A DNA stretch of 64,000 bases from Deferribacter abyssi. Lineage in GTDB: Bacteria; Chrysiogenota; Deferribacteres; Deferribacterales; Deferribacteraceae. The stretch lies in contig NZ_JAQNCS010000006.1 of the NCBI RefSeq assembly GCF_049472655.1, forward strand, positions 59,848 through 123,847, in the 5' to 3' direction. Position numbers and translations under genes: made by a program. Under the pieces are notes generated by a model, which was not told the DNA's origin, did no database searches, and saw nothing but the letters and a program-made list of their open reading frames with translations. This document shows, in pieces, positions 59,348 to 64,000 of this stretch (position 1 is its first letter; each line of letters begins with the position of its first letter).

Positions 59348-60445
59348 ATGATACCGATGCTTGATATTAAAAGAGAGTTAAATTTGATTGGTGATGAAAT
59401 TAAAGAGGCTGTTGAATCATCAATAAAAGAAACTAGGTTTATATTGGGTCCAAATGTTGAATCTTTTGAAAAAGAGGTGGCAGATTATTTAGGAGTTAAA
59501 TATGCTGTTGGTGTAGCTAGTGGAACAGATGCCTTGCATCTAGCGTTACGAGCCCTTGGAGTTAAAGAAGGTGATGAAGTAATTACGGTGCCATTTACAT
59601 TTATAGCTACAGCAGAGGCAATACTTTATTGTAATGCAAAGCCAGTGTTTGTGGATGTGGATAAAGAAACTATGAATATGGATGTGAACCAACTTGAAGA
59701 GAAAATTACAGAAAAAACAAAAGTAATAATTCCTGTACATTTATTTGGTAATCCAGCTAATATGGATGTGATTCTAGAAATTGCCAAAAAGTACAACGTA
59801 AAAGTGCTGGATGATTGTGCACAGTCTTTTGGTGCTTTATATAAAGGGAAAAAAGTGGGCGGTTTTGCAGATGCAAGTGCATTTAGTTTTTTCCCAAGTA
59901 AAAACCTTGGATGTTATGGGGATGGTGGCCTTATTACTACTAATGATGAAGAGGTTTATAAAACGTTAAAAGCTCTTAGAAATCATGGTTCATTTGTGCG
60001 TTATCATCATGAAATGCTTGGATATAACTCAAGGTTAGATGATATACAGGCTGCAATCTTAAGAGTGAAATTAAAATATATTGATAAATTTACTGAGGAC
60101 AGAAGGAGTATTGCTGGTAGATATATAGATTCATTAAAAGATATCGTGGATATTCAGAAAGAGAACAGTGATGGCGTTCATGTGTTTCATCAGTTTACGA
60201 TTGTCTCAGACAAGAGAGATAGAATTATTGAGAAACTAAAAGAGCACGAAATTGCATCTGCAATTTACTACCCTGTGCCAATTCATTTGCAAAAAAGTTT
60301 TGAGAAGTTTGGATATAGAGAAGGGGATTTCCCTGTTTCAGAATATTTAGCTGAAAAAGTAGTTTCTCTTCCAATAAACCCTTTTCTTGAAGATGAAGAG
60401 GTTGATGTGATTATTGAGGTTGTTAAAGTTAGTGTAAATGAATAG
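59348..60445 (+). CDS. DegT/DnrJ/EryC1-family sugar aminotransferase (possible GnnB- or WbpE-like)
   Basis: A PLP enzyme of 365 residues that aminates keto-sugar nucleotides. Motifs: AVGVASGTDALHLALRALGV, VPFTFIATAEAILYCNAKPVFVDVD, the DDCAQSFGALYKGKKVG stretch, the PLP-lysine motif FSFFPSKNLGCYGDGG, and NSRLDDIQAAILRVKL. Among subfamilies it looks most like enzymes forming 3-amino sugars (WbpE, GnnB). Downstream genes (DUF374 acyltransferase, waaA, lpxL, gmhB) make lipid A and core sugars, and a Gfo/Idh oxidoreductase able to supply the 3-keto sugar sits beside lpxA at 37372. AAGGAGGC precedes ATG 59348. The specific substrate is inferred. Confidence 0.88.
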   Translation: MIPMLDIKRELNLIGDEIKEAVESSIKETRFILGPNVESFEKEVADYLGVKYAVGVASGTDALHLALRALGVKEGDEVITVPFTFIATAEAILYCNAKPVFVDVDKETMNMDVNQLEEKITEKTKVIIPVHLFGNPANMDVILEIAKKYNVKVLDDCAQSFGALYKGKKVGGFADASAFSFFPSKNLGCYGDGGLITTNDEEVYKTLKALRNHGSFVRYHHEMLGYNSRLDDIQAAILRVKLKYIDKFTEDRRSIAGRYIDSLKDIVDIQKENSDGVHVFHQFTIVSDKRDRIIEKLKEHEIASAIYYPVPIHLQKSFEKFGYREGDFPVSEYLAEKVVSLPINPFLEDEEVDVIIEVVKVSVNE

Positions 60446-61058
60446 CCTTCTGCTTAATTTAGGTTATTTTTTTCTGAAAGGGTATTACAAAACATTAAGG
60501 TATAAGATTTATAATAGTGAGATTATAGCCAATTTGAGAAAAGAGAAAAAACAGATAGTTTTTGCTATTTTTCATGGTCAGCTTTTTCCTTTTGTGTATC
60601 TTCATAGAAACGAAGGCATTGTGACAATTGTATCAGAAAGTAAAGATGGGGAAATAGCTGATTTTTTTCTTAAAAAATTTGGATTTCAAACAGTAAGAGG
60701 TTCATCTACAAGAGGTGGAGTTAAGGCTGTAATTGGTGCTAAGCGTAAAATGGGGGATAGTTTTGATGCTGCTGTTACTGTGGATGGACCTAAAGGTCCA
60801 CGTTTTGAGGTTAAACCTGGAGTGATTTACTTAGCAAAGAAGAAGACAAATTTTGTAGTACCTGCTGTTTGTAAATGTGAAAAATATAAAGAATTTAATA
60901 GTTGGGATAAGTTTACTCTTCCATATCCCTTTTCTGAAGTGAAAATAATGTATGGAGAGCCGATATATTTTTCTAAAAGTATTGATGATTCTTTAATGGA
61001 AAAGGATAAAGAATTTTTACAGAGGAAAATGTTGGAGTTGATTAATGCTGATTTTTAG
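60438..61058 (+). CDS. DUF374-family lysophospholipid acyltransferase-like protein
   Basis: The 206-residue product matches the DUF374 family: IFHGQLFPFVYLHRNEG (an HGxLfP-type catalytic region), VSESKDGEIADFFLKKFGFQTVRGSSTRGG, and TVDGPKGPRFEVKPGVIYLAKKK. The fold is of the PlsC/LpxL acyltransferase group and the family is usually found beside kdtA/waaA, as here. An acyl-transfer role in lipid A or LPS is likely but has not been proven for most members. It overlaps the aminotransferase by eight bases and waaA by 14. Confidence 0.87.
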   Translation: MNSLLLNLGYFFLKGYYKTLRYKIYNSEIIANLRKEKKQIVFAIFHGQLFPFVYLHRNEGIVTIVSESKDGEIADFFLKKFGFQTVRGSSTRGGVKAVIGAKRKMGDSFDAAVTVDGPKGPRFEVKPGVIYLAKKKTNFVVPAVCKCEKYKEFNSWDKFTLPYPFSEVKIMYGEPIYFSKSIDDSLMEKDKEFLQRKMLELINADF

Positions 61059-62274
61059 AATTATATACAATCTTATTATTTTTATATTGTTACCCATTGC
61101 ACTTCCTTTGGGATATCTTTTTGCGCTAAAAAAAAATGAAGAAAAAGATTACTTTGAAAGATTCGGTTTTATTAAGATAGAGAATATACCTAAGAAAAGT
61201 ATATGGTTTCATTGTGCAAGTGTAGGTGAAGCAAAGAGTATTAAGATTTTGGTAGATAAAATTAGAGAAGAGCTAAAAGATATCTCTATAGTAGTTAGTA
61301 CAGTAACATATACAGGTAAGAAGATTGCTGAGAAAGAATTGAATCCTGATATATCTTTTTTATTACCTTTAGAGAATAGTCTAGCGATAAGTTATCTTTT
61401 GCATTTGTTAAATACCAAGATGTTTTTTATAGTAGATACTGAATTATGGCCGAATTTAATTTACAGTGTCAGTAAGAAGTGTAAACTTTATCTTATTAAT
61501 GGTAGAATTTCTGATAGTAGTTTTAAAAAGTATTATTTTTTTAGGTTTTTATTTAAAAAACTTTTAAACCATTTTGAGAAAATTTTTGTTAAAAGTGAAG
61601 GAGATTTTGCAAAATTTTCAAAAATAATAGGCTCTGACGAGAATTTAATAAATTTTGGGAATTTAAAATTTTTTGAAAAAAAAGATGTGGATATCTCAGA
61701 GGTTTCTTTTTTAGAAGGAAAAATTATAACTGCCGGCAGCACTCATCGAGGTGAAGAAGAACTGGTTTTGGCTGCTTATGAAAGTCTGGAAGATAGTTTT
61801 GATAAGCTCATAATAGTACCTAGGCATCTGAACCGTGTTGATGAAGTCTTGCAGCTTGTTGGTAATAAAGGGTTTTATCCAGTTAGGTGGAGCAATGGAG
61901 ATTCGGCAGTGAAGAATGCTAAAGTAATTGTTGTGGATGTTTTTGGAATACTAGAAAAGTTGTACAAAATCTCTGAAAAAATTTTTATAGGCGGGTCTGT
62001 AGTTGAGAACATTGGCGGGCATAATATTTATGAAGCGCTGCAGTTTGAGAAAGTGGTTGCGACTGGGAAAAATATGTGGAATTTCAAAGAAATTTATGAT
62101 TTGGCAAGAAAATATAATGTTGTTTATGAGGTAGAAGATACTCAGCAGTTTATTGAATATTTAAGAGATGATTTTTTGATATCAGCAGATTTTTATGGGT
62201 TTGAAAGGGAATTGAAAAAAAAGGCTAGAGAAAAGCTTGATAAGATTCTTGAGGAAATACGAAGGTGGGTGTGA
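61045..62274 (+). CDS. waaA: 3-deoxy-D-manno-octulosonic acid (Kdo) transferase
   Basis: WaaA links Kdo from CMP-Kdo to the lipid A precursor at the inner face of the cytoplasmic membrane. The 409-residue product has an N-terminal membrane anchor, IWFHCASVGEAKSIKILVDKI, the VDTELWPNLIYSVSKKCKLYLINGRISD segment, the C-terminal GT-B domain with TAGSTHRGEEELVLAAYESL and FIGGSVVENIGGHNIYEAL. Whether it adds one or two Kdo cannot be told. It is followed directly by lpxL. Confidence 0.94.
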   Translation: MLIFRIIYNLIIFILLPIALPLGYLFALKKNEEKDYFERFGFIKIENIPKKSIWFHCASVGEAKSIKILVDKIREELKDISIVVSTVTYTGKKIAEKELNPDISFLLPLENSLAISYLLHLLNTKMFFIVDTELWPNLIYSVSKKCKLYLINGRISDSSFKKYYFFRFLFKKLLNHFEKIFVKSEGDFAKFSKIIGSDENLINFGNLKFFEKKDVDISEVSFLEGKIITAGSTHRGEEELVLAAYESLEDSFDKLIIVPRHLNRVDEVLQLVGNKGFYPVRWSNGDSAVKNAKVIVVDVFGILEKLYKISEKIFIGGSVVENIGGHNIYEALQFEKVVATGKNMWNFKEIYDLARKYNVVYEVEDTQQFIEYLRDDFLISADFYGFERELKKKAREKLDKILEEIRRWV

Positions 62275-63138
62275 GTGGAGACTTTGTTTAAATTTTTTCA
62301 GAATAGAGATTTAACTACTCTTTATCGTTTTGGAAATTTGTTTGGGGGTATGGCATATTATCTTCTAAATAGTAGGAGAAGTGTTGCGGAGAGAAACTGT
62401 GAACTTATTGGAATAAAAGATATTAGAAAGGTTGTGAGAGAATCTTTTAAAAATACTTTTTGTTCATTTATGGAAATTTTTTATCTTCATAAGATTGATA
62501 ATGAATTTATTTTAAATAATGTTATTTTTGAAAATGAAGATACAATTAGAAAGTTGTTAGAAGCAAATAAATCTATTTTTGTTGTTAGTGCACATATTGG
62601 CTCATGGGAATTTACCCCAATAATTTTTAAAAAAGTTTTTAAAGTAAATACTGCTATTGTAGGTCGAAGAATTAAAAACAAAAATGTGGATAAGTTTATT
62701 AGAAAACAGAGAAGCGTAAACGAAATAAAATATTTTACTCATAGGGATGTGGCGTTAAAGCTTTCAAAACTCTTAGATGAAGGGTATGCTATTGGAACAT
62801 TACTTGATCATAGTGCACTTTCAAAAGATAGCATTTATGTTGAATTTTTTGGTTTAAAGACATCGTTTATTGCAGGAGTACCATTACTTTCTATTAGAAA
62901 AAAAATTCCTATATTGCCAGTATTTCTCATAAGAGAGGGTGGGTACTATAAAATGATAGATTATCCTCCGATATTTCCTGAAAGAAAAGGAGATGTTAAA
63001 GAAAACATGGAAAGAATTGCGAGAAGAATTAATGAGGTTTATGAGGATATTATAAGAAAATATCCAGAACAATGGTATTTAATACACAAACGTTTCAAGA
63101 GGGTAAAAGATGGAGAAGAAACCCGTAGTGTTTATTGA
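62275..63138 (+). CDS. lpxL: Lipid A biosynthesis acyltransferase (LpxL/HtrB family)
   Basis: The 287-residue product is a late acyltransferase that adds secondary acyl chains to Kdo-lipid A. It has a hydrophobic N-terminal region, the H-x4-E catalytic motif in VSAHIGSWEFTP, GRRIKNKNVDKFIRKQR, LLDHSALSKDSIYVEFFG and the closing YPEQWYLIHKRFK. It is somewhat short but complete. GTG 62275 follows the waaA stop directly, with GAAGGTGGGTG as the ribosome binding site. Its end overlaps gmhB by 29 bases. Confidence 0.9.
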   Translation: METLFKFFQNRDLTTLYRFGNLFGGMAYYLLNSRRSVAERNCELIGIKDIRKVVRESFKNTFCSFMEIFYLHKIDNEFILNNVIFENEDTIRKLLEANKSIFVVSAHIGSWEFTPIIFKKVFKVNTAIVGRRIKNKNVDKFIRKQRSVNEIKYFTHRDVALKLSKLLDEGYAIGTLLDHSALSKDSIYVEFFGLKTSFIAGVPLLSIRKKIPILPVFLIREGGYYKMIDYPPIFPERKGDVKENMERIARRINEVYEDIIRKYPEQWYLIHKRFKRVKDGEETRSVY

Positions 63139-63688
63139 TAGAGATGGTACTATTAATAAGGAAGCAGGTTATATAAATCATCCTGATAATTTTGAAGTTT
63201 ATCCTTTTGTGTCTCAAGCTATGAGACTTTTAAATATAAATAATATTTTAGCGGTTGTTGTTACTAATCAGGCTGGTATTGCAAGAGGATATTATTCTAT
63301 TGAAACTATGCATGTTTTACACGAAAAAATGTATTATATTTTGAATAAAAATGGTGCAAAAATAGATGCGTTATACTATTGTCCTCATCATCCATCTTCA
63401 AAAATTAAAGAGTATGCTATTAACTGCAGTTGCAGAAAACCTAAAACAGGTATGATTAACATGGCATTAAGGGATTTGCTTATAGATAAGGAAAAAATGT
63501 ATGTGATTGGTGATAAATTAAGTGATATAGAACTTGGATGGAATGCTAATTGTAAGACAATATTAGTGCTAACAGGTTATGGAAAAGGTGAACTCGCAAA
63601 ACTAAAAAATTATGATAAAATGCCTAATTATATTTGTGAAAATTTACTAGATGCTGTTTTATATGTAATAGATGATTTGAAAAAATAA
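63110..63688 (+). CDS. gmhB: D-glycero-D-manno-heptose 1,7-bisphosphate 7-phosphatase
   Basis: GmhB is a HAD-family phosphatase in ADP-heptose synthesis for the LPS core. The 192-residue product has the nucleophile motif FIDRDGTINKEAGYI (DxDGT), VVVTNQAGIARGYYS, the zinc loop YYCPHHPS...NCSCRKPKTGM, and the acidic motif YVIGDKLSDIELGWNA. HisB-N-type histidinol phosphatases share this fold, but the LPS context favours GmhB. AAGAGGG precedes ATG 63110 inside lpxL. Last gene of the operon. Confidence 0.93.
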   Translation: MEKKPVVFIDRDGTINKEAGYINHPDNFEVYPFVSQAMRLLNINNILAVVVTNQAGIARGYYSIETMHVLHEKMYYILNKNGAKIDALYYCPHHPSSKIKEYAINCSCRKPKTGMINMALRDLLIDKEKMYVIGDKLSDIELGWNANCKTILVLTGYGKGELAKLKNYDKMPNYICENLLDAVLYVIDDLKK

Positions 63689-63766
63689 AAAATGGCAATA
63701 AGGATATATTTTTGATTATTTACCTTGGAATAAATGAAATGATGGTTAGAGGTTTGCAATAATAAA

Positions 63767-63795
63767 GAGGGGGGTTCCCCTCATCTTATTTATTT
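63767..63795. terminator. Bidirectional hairpin terminator between gmhB and the right-edge gene
   Basis: GAGGGG and CCCCTC (63767-63772 and 63777-63782) form a 6-pair GC-rich stem with loop GGTT. It is followed on the + strand by ATCTTATTTATTTT and on the - strand by TTTATTATT. It lies between two convergent genes, 80 bases after gmhB and immediately past the stop of the minus-strand gene, so it can serve both. Confidence 0.7.
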
Positions 63796-64000
63796 TACAA
63801 AGTTTTCTGTAGTTTCACAATTTTCAGGTTGATTAGAATCGTATGCATGGTTTATTACAAAAACTTTTATTTTTTCCCAATCTGTTTCATTTAATTTGTC
63901 AAAATCATTTCTCTTATGTATACTCATTAAATAACTTCTATTATTTTTAAAAATATTTTTCCATTGATCTTGAGTTTTTGAACTTGGAGCCAATTTAGGA
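63790..64000 (-). CDS. C-terminal fragment of a small protein, possibly cytochrome-like (partial)
   Basis: The frame is open from the right edge of the window to a TAA at 63790-63792 and gives about 70 residues, beginning PKLAPSSKTQDQWKNIF and ending ENCETTENFVK. The pattern APSSKTQDQW...IHKRNDFDKLNETDWEKIKVFVINHAYDSNQPENC resembles the C-terminal part of small multiheme or Fe-S-reduction-linked cytochrome c-type proteins, where an SKT/W helix follows a CxxCH site, but no CxxCH is inside the window, so the identity stays open. The start lies beyond base 64000. Confidence 0.6.
   Translation of the reverse strand, partial: PKLAPSSKTQDQWKNIFKNNRSYLMSIHKRNDFDKLNETDWEKIKVFVINHAYDSNQPENCETTENFVK

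Noticed and set aside
1..64000. CRISPR array, insertion sequence, prophage or toxin-antitoxin module
   Set aside because: No regularly spaced direct repeats, transposase-like motifs, terminal inverted repeats around genes or phage genes were seen; gene order is dense and housekeeping throughout.

Overview
The window is a gene-dense, AT-rich stretch of chromosome from a Gram-negative (diderm) bacterium. Nearly everything is on the + strand in long, tightly packed operons with ATGA or few-base overlaps and frequent GTG/TTG starts. A separate 14-subunit complex I operon with a hydrogenase-like NuoF, a lipopolysaccharide pathway using LpxI, ThyX as thymidylate synthase, short-form HisG and a selenocysteine tRNA fit a Deferribacteres-type anaerobe (Deferribacter/Flexistipes/Calditerrivibrio-like). 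That placement is inferred from gene content, not from a database match. No CRISPR array, insertion sequence, prophage or obvious recent transfer is visible.

Layout. 1-14538: nuoA(partial)-B-C-D-E-F-G-H-I-J-K-L-M-N, the proton-pumping NADH:quinone oxidoreductase, followed by a ferritin-like protein and a hairpin terminator. 14559-22843: a divergent ComFB-domain gene, then gpsA, a branched-chain aminotransferase, polA without proofreading motifs, a GGDEF protein, hisD and a PAS histidine kinase. 22840-25240: a sparse region with a minus-strand zinc alcohol dehydrogenase, a solitary selC tRNA and a minus-strand half-size permease. 25241-30533: rho, rpmE, thyX, yqhQ, prfA and prmC, a translation/termination block. 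30518-39606: murA, hisG, then the outer-membrane block bamA-skp-lpxD-fabZ-lpxA-(Gfo/Idh oxidoreductase)-lpxI, ending with cheX. 39608-46624: prepilin peptidase, tyrS, a DUF1015 gene, UDP-glucose dehydrogenase, lepA and lepB. 46665-52619: a small membrane protein, then pyrH-frr-uppS-cdsA-dxr-rseP and a DnaQ-type exonuclease. 52799-55870: parA-parB-bactofilin-tpiA-secG. 55867-59316: a peptide ABC transporter without its ATPases. 59348-63688: a sugar aminotransferase, a DUF374 acyltransferase, waaA, lpxL and gmhB, a second LPS block. A partial minus-strand gene lies at the right edge.

How the genes fit together. The window is mainly core biology: respiration, translation, and envelope building from precursor (murA, uppS, dxr, cdsA) through lipid A (lpxD, lpxA, lpxI, waaA, lpxL) to export and assembly (bamA, skp, rseP, secG, lepB). 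The most interesting inference is that the Gfo/Idh oxidoreductase beside lpxA and the DegT aminotransferase beside waaA form a GnnA/GnnB-like pair that would put a 3-amino sugar into lipid A. Other points worth checking are the three-module NuoF with an apparently lost cluster cysteine, the isolated tRNA-Sec, and the bactofilin inside the parAB operon. I found no clearly new multi-gene system.
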